NCBI RefSeq assembly: GCF_051401765.1 | Contig: NW_027480507.1 | Coordinates: 682,001-746,000 of the forward strand | Direction of reading: 5' to 3' | Source of the DNA: Calliopsis andreniformis | Lineage: Eukaryota > Arthropoda > Insecta > Hymenoptera > Andrenidae | Length of the DNA stretch: 64,000 nt | Shown here: in pieces, positions 22,535 to 35,511 of the stretch | Layout of the letters: every line of letters begins with the position of its first letter | How positions within the stretch are numbered: the stretch's first letter is position 1 | Position numbers and translations under genes: made by a program | The notes under the pieces: generated by a model | The model's database searches: none | Seen by the model: the letters and a program-made list of their open reading frames with translations, nothing else | What the model was told of the DNA's origin: nothing

Positions 22535-24690
22535 TCAATCCTCAATACTTAATCTTCAATCCTCAATCCTCAAACCTCACACCTCAATCCTCATTCTTCA
22601 ATCCTCAATACCCAATTCTCAATCCTCAATCTTTAATCCTCAATCCTCAATCCTCAATCCTCATTCCTCAACCTTCAATCCTCAATACTCAATCTGCAAT
22701 CCTCAATCCTCAATCCTCAACCCTCAATCCTCATACTTCAATCGTCAATACCGAATCCTCAATCTTCAATCCTCAATCCTCAATCCTCAAGCCCCAATCC
22801 TCATTCTTCAGTCCTCAATCCTCAATCCTATCCTCAATACTCAATCTTCAATCCTCAATCCTCAGTCCTCAATCTTCAATCGTCAATTCCGAATCCTCAA
22901 TCTTCAATCCTCAATCCTCAATCCTCAATCCTCATCCCTCAATCCTCAATGTTCAATCCTCAATACCTAATCCTCAATCTTCAATCCTCAATCCTCAATC
23001 CTCAATCCTCAATCCTCAATCCTCAGTCCTCAAACCTCAATCCTGAATCCTCAATCCTGAATCCTCAACCTTCAGCCCTGAGTCCTCAACGATCAGTTGT
23101 CAATCCTCAATATTCACTAGAATATCCTCAATTCACAGTTTTTAATACTCAATACTCAATCTGCAATCTTCAGATCAATATCCACAAACATCAATTCTCA
23201 TCACGCAACCCTCAATACTCAGTGCCCAATCCTCAATCTTCAAACCACAACCCTCAATCCTCAATCCTCATCCTTCAATCCTCAATACCCAATCCTCAAT
23301 CTTCAATCCTCAATCCTCAATCCTCAATTCTCAATCCTCAATCCTCAATTTTCAATCCTCATTCTTCAATACTCAATACCCAATACTCAATCTTCAATCC
23401 TCAATCCTCAATCCTCAATACTCAATTCTCAATCCTCAATCCTCAGTCCTCAGTCCTCACCGTCAATCCTCAATCTTCAATCCTCAATCGTCAATCTTCA
23501 ATGCTCAATAGTCAATCTTCAATGCTCAATAGTCAATCTTCAATCCTCAGTCCTCAATTCTCAAACCTCAATCCTCAATCGTCAATCCTCAATCCTCAAT
23601 CTTCAATCCTCAATCCTCAGTCCTCAGTCCTCAAACCTCAATCCTCAACCCTCATCCCTCATCCTCAATCCTCAATCCTCAATCTTCAATCCTCAATCCT
23701 CAAACCTCAATACTCAATCTTCAATACTCAATCCTCAATCCTCAATCCTCAATCCTCAATCCTCAATCGTCAGTCTTCAATCCTCAATACTCAATCTTCA
23801 ATCCTCAATCCTCAATCCCCAATCCTCAATCCTCAATCCTCAATCCTCAATCCTCAATCCTCAATCCTCAATCTTCAATCCTCAATACTCAATCTTCAAT
23901 CCTCAATCCTCAATCCTCACACCTCAATCCTCATTCTTCAATCCTCAATACCCAATTCTCAATCCTCAATCTTTAATCCTCGATCCTCAATCCTCAACCC
24001 TCAATCCTCAACCTTCAATCCTCAATACTCAATCTGCAATCCTCAATCCTCATTCCTCAATCCTCAATACTCATACTTCAATCGACAATACCGATTCCTC
24101 AATCTTCAATCCTCAATCCTCAATCCTCAATCCTCAATCTTCAATCCTTAATCTTCAACACTCAGTCCCCAATCCTCAATCTTCAATCCTCAATACTCAA
24201 TCTTCAATCCTCAATCCTCAATACTCGATCCTCAATCCTCAATCCTCAATCGTCAATCTCCAATCGTGAATACTCAATCTTCAATCCTCAATACTCAATC
24301 TTCAATCCGCAATCCTCAGTCCTCAAACCTCAATCCCGAATCCTCAATCCTGAATCCTCAATCTTCAGCCCTCAGTCCTCTACAATCAGTTGTCAATCCC
24401 CGATCCTCAATAGAATATCCTCAATTCACAGTTTTCAATACTCAATACTCAATCTGCAATCTCCAGATCTCTATCCACAAACATCAATTCTCATTACTCA
24501 ACCCTCAATACTCAATCCCCAACCCCCAATCTTCAAACCTCAATACTCAATCCTCAATCCTCAATCCTCAATCTTCAATCCTCAATACTCAACCTTCAAT
24601 CCTCAATCCTCAGTCCTCAAACCTCAATTCTGAATCCTCAATCCTGAATCCACAATCTTCAATCCTCAATACCCAATCCTCAATCTTCAA
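22535..24690 (+). repeat. Heptamer mosaic, junction zone
   Basis: The start (22,535-22,880) is a partial third L copy. About 22,930-23,270 carries the last subtype-C island of the window (near 23,181) and aligns with 5,355-5,690. A CTACAATCAG island lies near 24,380-24,500. From 24,690 rightwards the sequence belongs to the 12-kb duplication. The TATCC five-base unit recurs at about 22,829. Confidence 0.6.
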
Positions 24691-25123
24691 TCCTCAATCC
24701 CCAATCCTCAATCTTTATTCCTCAATCCTCAATACTCAATCCTCAATCCTCAATCTTCAATCCTCGATCCTCAATCCTCAATCCTCAGTCCCAAATACTC
24801 AATCTTCAATCCTCAATCCTCAACCCTCAATCTTCAATCCTCAATACTCAATCTTCAATCCTCAAGCCTCAATCCTCAATCCTCAATCCTCATTCTTCAA
24901 TCCTCAATACCCAATCCTCAATCTTCAATCCTCAATCCTCAATCCTCAATTCTCAATCCTCTATCCTCAATCCTCAATCCTCAGACCTCAAACATCAATA
25001 CTCAACCCTCAGTCCTCGTCCTCAATCCACAACCCTCAATCATCAATCCTCAACATTCAATCATCAATATTCAATCTTCAATCCTCAATCCTCAATCCTC
25101 AATCCTCAATACTCAACCGTCAA

Positions 25124-25142
25124 TGTTCAATCCGCGATACCC
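25124..25142 (+). repeat. CpG-bearing element TGTTCAATCCGCGATACCC, representative
   Basis: The CCGCGATA core carries two CpGs and the only recurrent CGCG in a strand that otherwise has very little G. It sits in phase with the heptamers. GCGATAC copies are seen near 25,134, 26,975, 27,326, 29,814, 34,090, 34,579, 35,956, 37,386, 39,188, 39,537, 42,276, 43,034, 45,774, 46,532 and 63,765. A GCAATAC form occurs near 2,358, 8,214, 9,428, 26,271, 36,549 and 38,531. The G form is absent from the left 25 kb, so it is probably derived. It usually follows a TCAGACC...TCGTCC stretch by about 150-200 bases. Confidence 0.75.
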
Positions 25143-26452
25143 AATCCTCAATGTTCAATCCTCAATCCTCAATCCTCAATCCTCAATCCTCAATCCTCAA
25201 TCCTCAGTCCTCAATCCTCAGTCCCCAAACCTCAATCCTCAATCTTCAATACTCAATACTCAATCTTCAATCCTCAATACTCAATACACAATCCTCAATC
25301 CTCAATCCTCAATCGTCAGTCTTCAATCCTCAATACTCAATCTTCAATCCTCAATACTCAATCCTCAATCCTCAATCCTCAATCCTCAGTCTTCAATCCT
25401 CAATACCCTATCCTCAATCTTCAATCCTCAATCCTCAATCCTCAATTCTCGATCCTCAATCCTCAGTCCTCAGTCCTCAAACCTCAATCCTCAACCCTCA
25501 GGCTTCATCCTCCATCCTCAATCCTCAATCCTCAGTCCTCAGTCCTCAAACATCAATCCTCAACCCTCAGACATCATCCTCAATCCTCAATCCTCAGTCC
25601 TCAAACTTCAATCCTCAATACTCAATCTTCAATCCTCTATCCTCAATCCTCAATACTCATTCTTCAATCCTCAATACCCAATCATAAATCTTCAATCCTC
25701 AATCCTCAATCCTCAATTCTCAATCCTCAGTCCTCAGTCCTCAGTCCTCAAACCTCAATCCTCAAACCTCAGCCCACATCCTCAATACTCAATCCTCAAT
25801 CCTCAATCCTCAATCTTCAATCCTCAATACTCAACCTTCAATCCTCAATCCTCAGCCCTCAAACCTCAATTCTGAATCCTCAATCCTGAATCCACAATCT
25901 TCAATCCTCAATACCCAATCCTCAATCTTCAATCCTCAATCCTCAATACTCAATCCTCAATTCTCAATCCTCAGTCCTCAATCCTCAGTCCTCAATCCTC
26001 AGTCCCCAAACCGCAATCCTCAATCTTCAATCCTCAATACTCAATCTTCAATCCTCAATCCTCAATCTTCAATCCTCAATCCTCAATCCTGAATTCTCAA
26101 TCCTCAATCCTCAATCCTCAGACCTCAAACATCAATACTCAACCCTCAATCCTCGTCCTCAATCCACAACACTCAATCCTCAATCCTCAACCTTCAATCA
26201 TCAATATTCAACCTTCAATCCTCAATCCTCAATCCTCAATCCTCAATCCTCAACCGTCAATGTTCAATCCGCAATACCCAATCCTCAATCTTCAATCCTC
26301 AATCCTCAATGCTCAATCCTCAATCCTCAATCCTCAATCCTCAGCCCTCAAACCTCAATCCTGAATCCTCAATCCTGAATCCTCAATCCTCAGCCCTCAA
26401 ACCTCAATCCTGAATCCTCAATCCTGAATCCTCAACCATCAGCCCTCAGTAC

Positions 26453-26571
26453 TCAACAATCAGTTGTCAATCCTCAATCCTCAATAGAATATCATCAATT
26501 CACCGCTTTCAATACTCAATACTCAAACTGCAATCTTCAAATCTCTATCCACAAACATCAATTCTCATCAC
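26453..26571 (+). repeat. 119-base island, subtype N (AAACTGCAATC), representative
   Basis: This subtype has GCTTTCAA, CTCAAACTGCAATC and AAATCTC. Copies are near 26,541, 30,521, 35,171, 38,751, 54,851 and 61,791. Those at 35,171, 54,851 and 61,791 share ATCTACAAATC. Confidence 0.82.
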
Positions 26572-28021
26572 TCAACCCTCAACACTCAGTCCCCAATTCT
26601 CAATCTTCAATCCTCAATCCTCAACACTCAGTCCCCAATCCTCAATCTTCAATCCTCAATACTCAATCTTCAATCCTCAATACTCAATCCCCAATCCTCA
26701 ATCTTCATTCCTCAATCCTCAATCCTCAATCCTCAATCCTCATTCTTCAATCCTCAATACCCAATCCTCAATCTTCAATCCTCAATCCTCAGTCCTCAAT
26801 TCTCAATCCTCAATCCTCGACCCTCGGACCTCAAACATCAATACTCAACCCTCAGTCCTCGTCCCCAATCCACAACCCTCAATCCTCAATCCTCAATCTT
26901 CAATAATCAATATACAATCTTCAGTCCTCAATCCTCAATACTCAATACTCAATCCTCAATCCTTAATGTTCAATCCGCGATACCCAATCCTCAATGTTCA
27001 ACCCTCAATACTCAATGTCTCAATCCTCAATCCTCAATCCTCAATCCTCAATCCTCAGTGCCCAAACCTCAATCCTCAGTCTTCAATCCTCATTCTTCAA
27101 TCCTCAATACACAATCTTAAATCTTCAATCCTCAATCCTCAATCCTCAATTCTCAATTCTCAATCCTCGATCCTCAGACCTCAAACATCAATACTCAGCC
27201 CTCAGACCTCGTCCTCAATCCACAACCCTCAATCCTCAATCCTCATCATTCAATCATCAATATACAATCATCAGTCCTCGATCCTCAATACTCAATCCTC
27301 AATCCTCAATCCTAAATGTTCAATCCGCGATACCCAATCCTCAATGTTCAATCCTCAATCCTCAATCCTCAATCCTCAATCCTCAATCCTCAATCCTCAA
27401 TCCTCAGTCCTCAATCCTCAGTCTTCAATCCTCAATACCCAATCCTCAATCTTCAATCCTCAATCCTCAATCCTCAACTCTCAATCCTCAATCCTCAGTC
27501 CTCAGTCCTCAAACCTCAATCCTCAACCCTCAGGCTTCATCCTCCATTCTCAATCCTCAATCCTCAGTCCTCAGTCCTCAAACATCAATCCTCAACCCTC
27601 AGACATCATCCTCAATCCTCAATCCTCAGTCCCCAATCCTCAATATTCAAACCTCAATCCTCAACACTCAGTCCCCAATCCTCAACCTTCAATCCTCAAT
27701 ACTCAACCTTCAATCCTCAATCCTCAATCCTCGATCCTCAATCCTCAATCCTCAATCGTCAATCTCCAATCCTGAACACTCAATCTTCAATCCTCAATCC
27801 CCAATCCTCAATCCTCAATCCTCATTCTTCAATCCTCAATACCCAATCCTCAATCTTCAATCCTCAATCCTCAATCGTGAGTACTCAATCCTCAATGCTC
27901 TGTCCTCAGTCCTCAAACCTAAATCCTCAACCCTCAGCCCTCAACCTCAATCCTCAATCTTCAATCCTCAATCCTCAATAGAAGTTCATCAATTCACAGT
28001 TTTCAATCCTCAATACGCAAT

Positions 28022-30400
28022 CTTCAATCCTCAATCCTCAGTCCTCAAACCTCAATCCCGAATCCTCGATCCTGAATCCTCAATCTTCAGCCCTCAGTCC
28101 TCAACAATCTGTTATCAATCCCCAATCCTCAATAGAATATCCTCAATTCACAGTTTTCAATACTCAATACTCAACCTGCAATCTTCAAATCTCTATCCAC
28201 AAACATCAATTCTCATCACTCAACCCTAAACACTCAGTCCCCAATCCTCAATCTTCAATCCTCAATCTTCAACACTCAGTCCCCAATCCTCAATCTTCAA
28301 TCCTCAATACTCAATCTTCAATCCTCAATCCTCAATACTCGATCCTCAATCCTCAATCCTCAATCGTCAATCTCCAATCGTGAATACTCAATCTTCAATC
28401 CACAATACTCAATCTTCAATCCTCAATCCTCAATCCTCAATCCTCAATCCTCATTCTTCAATCCTCAATACCCAATCCTCAATCTTCAATCCTCAATCCT
28501 CAATCCTGAATACTCAATCCTCAATCCTCGGTCCTCAGTCCTCAAACCTCAATCCTCAACCCTCAGCCCTCATCCTCAATCCTCAATCCTGAATCCTCAA
28601 TCCTCAACAGAATTTCATCAATTCATAGTTTTCAATCCTCAATGCTCAATCTTCAACCCTCAGTCCTCAGTCCTCAAACCTCAATCCCGAATCCTCAATC
28701 CTGAATCCTCAATCTTCAGCCCTCAGTGCTCAACAATCAGTTGTGAATACCCAATCCTCAATGGAATATCCTCAATTCACAGTTTTCAATACTCAATACT
28801 CAATCTGGAATCTTCACATCTCTATCCACAAACATCAATTCTCATCACTCAACCATCAATACTCAGTCCCCAATCCACAATCTTCATACCTCAAACCCCA
28901 ATCCTCAATCCTCAATCCTCAATCCTCAGTGTTCAATCCTCAATACTCAGTCTTCAATCCTCAACCCTCAATCCTCAATCCTCAATCATCAATCCTCAAT
29001 CCTCAATCCTCAATACCCAATCCTCAATCTTCAATCCTCAATCCTCAATCCTCAATTCTCAATCCTCAATCCTCAATTTTCAATCCTCATTCTTCAATCC
29101 TCATTACCGAATACTCAATCTTCAATCCTCAATCCTCAATCCTCAATCCTCAACTCTCAATCCTCAATCCGCAGTCCTCAGTCCTCACCGTCAATCCTCA
29201 ATCATCAATCCACAATCCTCATCCCTCAATCCTCAATGTTCAATCCTCAATACTCAATCCTCAATCCTCAGTCGTCAGTCTTCAATCCTCAATACTCAAT
29301 CTTCAATCCTCAATCCTCAATCCTCACACCTCAACACTCATTCTTCAATCCTCAATACCCAATTCATAATCGTCAATCTTTAATCCTCAATCCTCAATCC
29401 ACAATTCTCAATCCTCAATACTCAACCCTCAATCATCAATATACAATCTTCAGTCCTCAATCCTCAATACTCAATCCTCAATCCTCAATCCTCAATCCTC
29501 AATCCACAATCCTCAATCCTCAATACTCAATCTTCAATCCTCAATCCTCAATCCTCAATCCTCAATCCTCAATCCTCATTCTTCAATCCTCAATACCAAA
29601 TTCTCAATCTTCAATCCTCAATCCTCAATCCTCAATTCTCAATCCTCAATCCTCGATCCTCAGACCTCAAACATCAATACTCAACCCTCAGTCCTCGTCC
29701 TCAATCCACAACCCTCAATCCTCAATCCTCAACCTTCAATCATCAATATACAATCATCAGTCCTCAATCCTCAATACTCAGTCCTGAATCCTCAATCCGC
29801 AATGTTCAATCCGCGATACCCAATCCTCAATCCTCGATCCTCAATCCAGAATCCTCAAACGTCCATCTCCAATCCTGAATACTCAATCTTCAATCCTCAA
29901 TCCTCAATCCTCAATACTCAATCCTCAATCCTCATTCTTCAATCCTCAATCCTCAATTCTCGATCCTCAATCCTCAATCCTCAATCGTCAATTATCAATC
30001 CTCAATCCTCAGTCCTCAGTCCTCAATACACAATCTTCAATCCTCAATCCTCAATCCTCAATCCTCAATCCTCATTCGTCAATCCTCAATACCCAATGCT
30101 CAATCTTCAATCCTCAATCCTCAACCCTCAATTCTCAATCCTCAATCCTCAGTCCTCAATCCTCATCGTCAATCCTCAATCTTCAATCCTCATTCGTCAA
30201 TCTTCAATGCTCAATACTCAATCTTCAATCCTCAATCCTCAATTCTCAATCCTCAATCCTCAATCCTCAATCCTCAATCCTCAATCCTCGATCATCAGTC
30301 CTCAATCCTCAGTCCTCAATCCTCAATCTTCAATCCTCAATCCTCAACCCTCAATCTTCAATCCTCAGTACTCAATCTTCAATCCTCAATCCTCAATCCT
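28022..30400 (+). repeat. 12-kb duplication, blocks B and C, left copy
   Basis: The first part (to about 28,435) aligns with 39,725-40,138 at offset 11,703. The rest aligns with about 40,900-42,855 at offset 12,462, later 12,455. The jump of 759 bases is an insert in the right copy. Islands here are a CTGTTATC subtype near 28,190 and a subtype B near 28,820. Between blocks A and B (27,423-28,021) this copy has sequence replaced in the right copy. Confidence 0.82.
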
Positions 30401-30757
30401 CAATCCTGAATCCTCAATCTTCAGTACTCAGTCCTCAACAATCAGTTGTCAATCCTCAATCCTCAATAGAATATCATCAATTCATAGCTTTCAATGCTCA
30501 ATACTCAAACTGCAATCTTCAAATCTCTATCCACAAACATCAATTCTCATCACTCAAACCTCAACACTCAGTCCCCAATCCTCAATCTTCAATCCTCAAT
30601 CCTCAACACTCAGTCCCCAATCCTCAATCTTCAATCCTCAATACTCAATCTTCAATCCTCAATCCTCAATCCTCGATCCTCAATCCTCAATCCTCAATCG
30701 TCAATCTCCAATCCTGAATACTCAATCTTCAATCCTCAATCCTCAATACTCAATCCT
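30345..30757 (+). repeat. 4,648-bp offset repeat N, copy 1
   Basis: This repeat aligns with 34,993-35,405 at offset 4,648. It carries an island of the AACTGC subtype with GCTTTCAATGCTC near 30,521. Differences include TTCATAGC against TTCACAGC and ATCTTC against ATCTAC inside the island. Confidence 0.78.
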
Positions 30758-31064
30758 CAATCCTCATTCTTCAATCCTCAATACCCAATCCTCAATCTTC
30801 AATCCTCAATCCTCAATCCTGAATTCTCAATCCAAAATCCTCAGTCCTCAGTCCTCAAACCTCAATCCTCAACCCTCAGCCCTCATCCTCAATCCTCAAT
30901 CCTCAATCCTCAATCCTCAATCTTCTATCCTCAATACTCAAACTTCAATCCTCAATCCTCAATACTCAATCCTCAATCCTCAATCCTCAATCGTCAGTCT
31001 TCAATCCTCAATACTTAATCTTCAATCCTCAATCCTCAATCCTCAATCCTCAATCCTCAATCTT

Positions 31065-31432
31065 CAATCCTCAATTACCAATCCTCAATCTTCAATCCTC
31101 AATCCTCAATCCTCAATTCTCGATCCTCAATCCTCAATCCTCAATCGTCAATTATCAATCCTCAATCCTCAGTCCTCAGTCCTCAATACACATTCTTCAA
31201 TCCTCAATCCTCAATCCTCAATCCTCAATCCTCGTTCGTCAATCCTCAATACCCAATCCTCAATCTTCAATCCTCAATTCTCAATCCTCAATTCTCAATC
31301 CTGAATCCTCAGTCCTGAGTCCTCATCGTCAATCCTCAATGTTCAATCCTCATTCGTCAATCTTCAAAGCTCAATACTCAATCTTCAATCCTCAATCCTC
31401 AATTCTCAATCTTCAATCATCAAGCCTCAATC
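31065..31432 (+). repeat. Segment W, ancestor-like copy of 52,883-53,250
   Basis: This segment aligns with 52,883-53,250 at offset 21,818, and with matching stretches near 49,840, 56,780 and 59,824. Shared rare features are AATTACCAATCC, CGTCAATTATC, CAATACACA and CTTCAAAGCTC. It shows that the large right-hand units were built partly from sequence of the 31-34 kb zone. Confidence 0.75.
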
Positions 31433-32309
31433 CTCAATCCTCAATCCTCAATCGTCAGTCTTCAATACTCAATACTCAATCTTCAATCCCCAATCCTCAA
31501 TCCTCAAACCTCAATCCTCATTCTTCAATCCTCAATACCCAATTCTCAATCCTCAATCTTTAATCCTCAATCCTCAATCCTCAATTCTCAATCCTCAATC
31601 CTCAGTCCTCATTCCTCAAACCTCAATCCTCAACCCTCATCCCTCATCCACTATCCTCAATCCTCAATCTTCAATCCTCAATCCTCAATCCTCAATACTC
31701 AATCTTCAATACTCAATCCTCAATTCTCAATCCTCAATCCTCAATCCTCAATTCTCAATCCTCAATCCTCAATCCTCAGACCTCGAACATCAATATTCAA
31801 CCCTCAGTCCTCGCCCTCAATCCACAACCCTCAATCTTCAATCATCAATTTTCAATCTTCAATCCTCAATCCTCAATCCTCAATCCTCAATCGTCAGTCT
31901 TCAATACTCAATACTCAATCTTCAATCCCCAATCCTCAATCCTCAAACCTCAATCCTCATTCTTCAATCCTCAATACCCAATTCTCAATCCTCAATCTTT
32001 AATCCTCAATCCTCAATCCTCAATTCTCAATCCTCAATCCTCAGTCCTCATTCCTCAAACCTCAATCCTCAACCCTCATCCCTCATCCACTATCCTCAAT
32101 CCTCAATCTTCAATCCTCAATCCTCAATCCTCAATACTCAATCTTCAATACTCAATCCTCAATTCTCAATCCTCAATCCTCAATCCTCAATTCTCAATCC
32201 TCAATCCTCAATCCTCAGACCTCGAACATCAATATTCAACCCTCAGTCCTCGCCCTCAATCCACAACCCTCAATCTTCAATCATCAATTTTCAATCTTCA
32301 ATCCTCAAT
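31432..32309 (+). repeat. 439-bp tandem duplication P
   Basis: Two adjacent units (31,432-31,870 and 31,871-32,309) align at offset 439. Landmarks are CTTTAATCC (31,559 and 31,998) and CTCGAACATC (31,784 and 32,223). The units look identical over most of their length. Two slip units per period (TCATCC before ACTATCC, and TCGCCC) match 439 = 63 heptamers minus 2. A partial third unit follows from about 32,326. Confidence 0.85.
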
Positions 32310-34340
32310 CCTCAATCCTCAATCCTCAAACCTCAATCCTCATTCTTCAATCCTCAATACCCAATTCTCAATCCTCAATCTTTAATCCTCAATCCTCAAT
32401 CCTCAATTCTCAATCCTCAATCCTCAGTCCTCATTCCTCAAACCTCAATCCTCAACCCTCATCCCTCATCCACAATCCTCAATCCTCAATCTTCAATCCT
32501 CAATCCTCAACCCTCAATACTCAATCTTCAATACTCAATCCTCAATTCTCAATCCTCAATCCTCAATCCTCAATCCTCAATCCTCAATCCTCAATCCTCA
32601 ATCGTCAGACTTCAATACACAATACTCAATCTTCAATCCTCAATCCTCAGTCCTCAATCCTCAATCCTCAAACCTCAATCCTCAATCTTCAATCCTCAAA
32701 ACTCAATCTGCAGTATTCAATCCTCAATCCTCAATCCTCAATCCTCACTCTTCAATCCTCAATACCCAATCCTCAATCTTCAATCCTCAATCCTCAATCC
32801 TCAATTCTCAATACTCAATCCTCAATCCTCAGACCTCAAACATCAATATTCAACCTTCAGTCCTCGTCCTCAATCCACAACCCTCAATACTCAACCCTCA
32901 ATCTTCAATCATCAATTTTCAATCTTCAATCCTCAATCCTCAATCCTCAATCCTCAATCCTCAATCCTCAATCCTCAATCTTTAATCCACAATCCTCAAT
33001 CCTCTATCCTCAATCCTCAATTCTCAATCTTCAATCCTCAATCCTCAGACCTCAAACATCAATACTCAACCCTCAGTCCTCGTCCTCAATCCACAACCCT
33101 CAATCCTCGATTCTCTATCTTCAATACTCAATACTCAATATTCAATCCTCAATCCTCCATACTCAATCCTCAATCCTCAATCCTCAATCGTCAGTCTTCA
33201 ATCCTCAATACTCAATCTTCAATCCTCAATACTCAATCCTCAATCCTCAATGCTCAATCCTCATTCTCCAATCCTCAATACTCAATCCTCAATCTTCAAT
33301 CCTCAATCCTCAATCCTCAATTCTCAATCCTCAATCCTCAGTCCTCAGTCCTCAAACCTCAATCCTCAACCCTCAGCCCTCATCCTCAATCCTCAATCCT
33401 CAATCCTCAGTCCTCAAACTTCAATCCTCAACCCTCAGCCCTCATCCTCAATCCTCAATCCTCAATCCTCAATCCCCAATCCTCAATCTTCAATCCTCAG
33501 TACTCAATCTTCAGACCTCAGACCTCAACAATCAGTCGACAATCCTCAATCCTCAATAGAATATCCACAATTCACAGCTTTCACTACTCAATACTCAATC
33601 TGCAATCTTCAAACCTCTATCCACAAACATCAATTCTCATCACTCAACTCTCAACACTCAGACCCCAATCCTCAATCTTCAATCCTCAATCCTCAACACT
33701 CAGTCCCCAATCCTCAATCTTCAATCCTCAATACTCAATCTTCAATCCTCAATCCTCAATCCTCAATCCTCAATCTTCATTCCTCAATCCTCAATCCTCT
33801 ATCCTCAATCCTCATTCTTCATTCCTCAATCCTCAATCCTCTATCCTCAATCCTCATTCTTCAATCCTCAATACCCAATCCTCAATCTTCAATCCTCAAT
33901 CCTCAATCCTCAATTCTCAATCCTCAATCCTCGATCCTCGGACCTGAAACATCAATACTCAACCCTCAGTCATCGTCCTCAATCCACAACCCTCAATCCT
34001 CTACCCTCAATCTACAATCATCAATATACAACGTTCAGTCCTCAATCCTCAATACACAATCCTCAATCCTCAATCCTTAATGTTCAATCCGCGATACCCA
34101 ATCCTCAATGTTCAATCCTCAATACACAATCCTCAATCCTCAATCCTCAATCCTCAATCCTCAATCCTCAATCCTCAATCCTCAGTCCCCAAACCTCAAT
34201 CCTCAATCTTCAATTCTCAATACTCAATCTTCAATCCTCAGTCTTCAATGCTCAATCCTCAATCCACAATCCTCAATCGTCAATCTTCAATCCTCAATAC
34301 TCAATCTTCAATCCACAATCCTCAATCCTCAATCCTCAAT
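32310..34340 (+). repeat. Segment X, left copy
   Basis: This segment aligns with 62,243-64,000. The offset is 29,661 near 32,611 and 29,675 near 34,081, a change of two heptamers. Its first part also aligns with 53,330-54,690 (offset 21,003 at CTGCAGTATTC, 32,708 and 53,711) and with 60,270-61,630. It holds a GTCGAC island at 33,525-33,643, the first of that subtype in the window. Confidence 0.82.
33525..33643 (+). repeat. 119-base island, subtype G (GTCGAC), representative
   Basis: This subtype has AATCAGTCGACAATCC, GCTTTCACTAC and CAAACCTCTATCC. GTCGAC is a six-base palindrome replacing GTTGTC. Copies are near 33,611, 49,621, 52,671, 54,641, 56,561, 59,601, 61,571 and 63,281. It is absent from the left half, so it arose or arrived late and was spread by the large duplications. 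Two forms exist: TATCCACAATTC (33.6, 54.6, 61.6 and 63.3 kb) and TATCCTCAATTC (49.6, 52.7, 56.6 and 59.6 kb). Confidence 0.83.
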
Positions 34341-34769
34341 CCTCATTCTTCAATCCTCAATACCCAATCCTAAATCTTCATTCCTCAATCCTCAATCCTC
34401 AGTTCTCAATTCTCAATCCTCGGTCCTCAGACCTCAAACATCAATACTCAACCCTCAGACCTCGTCCTCAATCCACAACCCTCAATCCTCAATCCTCAAT
34501 CTTCAATCATCAGTATACAACCATCAGTCCTCAATCCTCAATACTCAATTCTCAATCCTCAATCCTCAATGTTCAATCCGCGATACCCAATCCTCAATGT
34601 TCAATCCTCAATCCTCAATCCTCACTCCTCAATCCTCAGTCCTCAATCCTCAGTCCTCAATCCTCAGTCCCCAAACCTCAATTCTCAATGCTCAATCCTC
34701 AATCCTCAATCCTCAGTCCTCAATCCTCAATCCTCAATCCTCAAACCTCAATCCTCAACCGTCAGTCCT
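34135..34769 (+). repeat. 1,377-bp offset repeat M, copy 1
   Basis: This repeat aligns with 35,512-36,146 at a constant offset of 1,377 (197 heptamers minus two bases). One TCGTCC slip unit lies in the repeat near 34,461 and one TCGAGC slip unit lies at its edge near 34,765, within the period. It contains a GCGATAC element near 34,579. The copies differ at very few bases. Confidence 0.8.
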
Positions 34770-34992
34770 CGAGCTCAATCCTCAACCCTCAATCCTCAAT
34801 CCTCTATCGTCAATCCTCAATACTCAATCTTCAATAATCAATCCTCAATTCTCAATCCTCAATACTCAATCCTCAATCGTCAATCTTCAATCCCCAATCC
34901 TCAATCCTCAAACCTCAATCCTCAATCTTCAATCCTCGATCCTCAATCCTCAATCCACTGTCCGAAATCCTCAATCTTCAATCCTCATTCCT

Positions 34993-35405
34993 CAACCCTC
35001 AATCTTCAATCCTCAGTACTCAATCTTCAATCCTCAATCCTCAATCCTCAATCCTGAATCCTCAATCTTCAGCACTCAGTCCTCAACAATCAGTTGTCAA
35101 TCCTCAATCCTCAATAGAATATCATCAATTCACAGCTTTCAATGCTCAATACTCAAACTGCAATCTACAAATCTCTATCCACAAACATCAATTCTCATCA
35201 CTCAAACCTCAACACTCAGTCCCCAATCCTCAATCTTCAATCCTCAATCCTCAACACTCAGTCCCAAATCCTCAATCTTCAATCCTCAATACTCAATCTT
35301 CAATCCTCAATCCTCAATCCTCGATCCTCAATCCTCAATCCTCAACCGTCAATCTCCAATCCTGAATACTCAATCTTCAATCCTCAATCCTCAATACTCA
35401 ATCCT
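34993..35405 (+). repeat. 4,648-bp offset repeat N, copy 2
   Basis: This is the second copy of 30,345-30,757, sitting between the two M copies. It contains an AACTGC-subtype island with ATCTACAAATCTC near 35,171. That ATCTAC variant is also found in the islands near 54,851 and 61,791, so the lineage leading to the right end passed through a copy like this one. Confidence 0.78.
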
Positions 35406-35511
35406 CAATTCTCAATAGTCAATCTTCACTCCTCAATCCTCAATCCTCAATCGTCAATCCTCATTCTTCAATCCTCAATACCGAATCCTCAATCTTCAAT
35501 CCTCAGTCCTC

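Larger units (their letters stand above)
24690..27422 (+). repeat. 12-kb duplication, block A, left copy
   Basis: This block aligns with 36,943-39,633. The offset is 12,253 from ATCTTTATTC (24,711 and 36,964) to about 26,340 and 12,211 beyond. The 42-base change is exactly six heptamers and comes from a local tandem repeat of a CAGCCCTCAAACC stretch at 26,340-26,420 present only here. The block holds GCGATAC elements near 25,134, 26,975 and 27,326, TCATCC and TCGTCC slip units, and one eight-base unit TCAATGTC near 27,014. Confidence 0.85.

Noticed and set aside
25124..25142. CENP-B box or similar centromere motif in the GCGATAC element
   Set aside because: It lacks the TTCG and CGGG parts of the CENP-B box; only the CpG content is similar.
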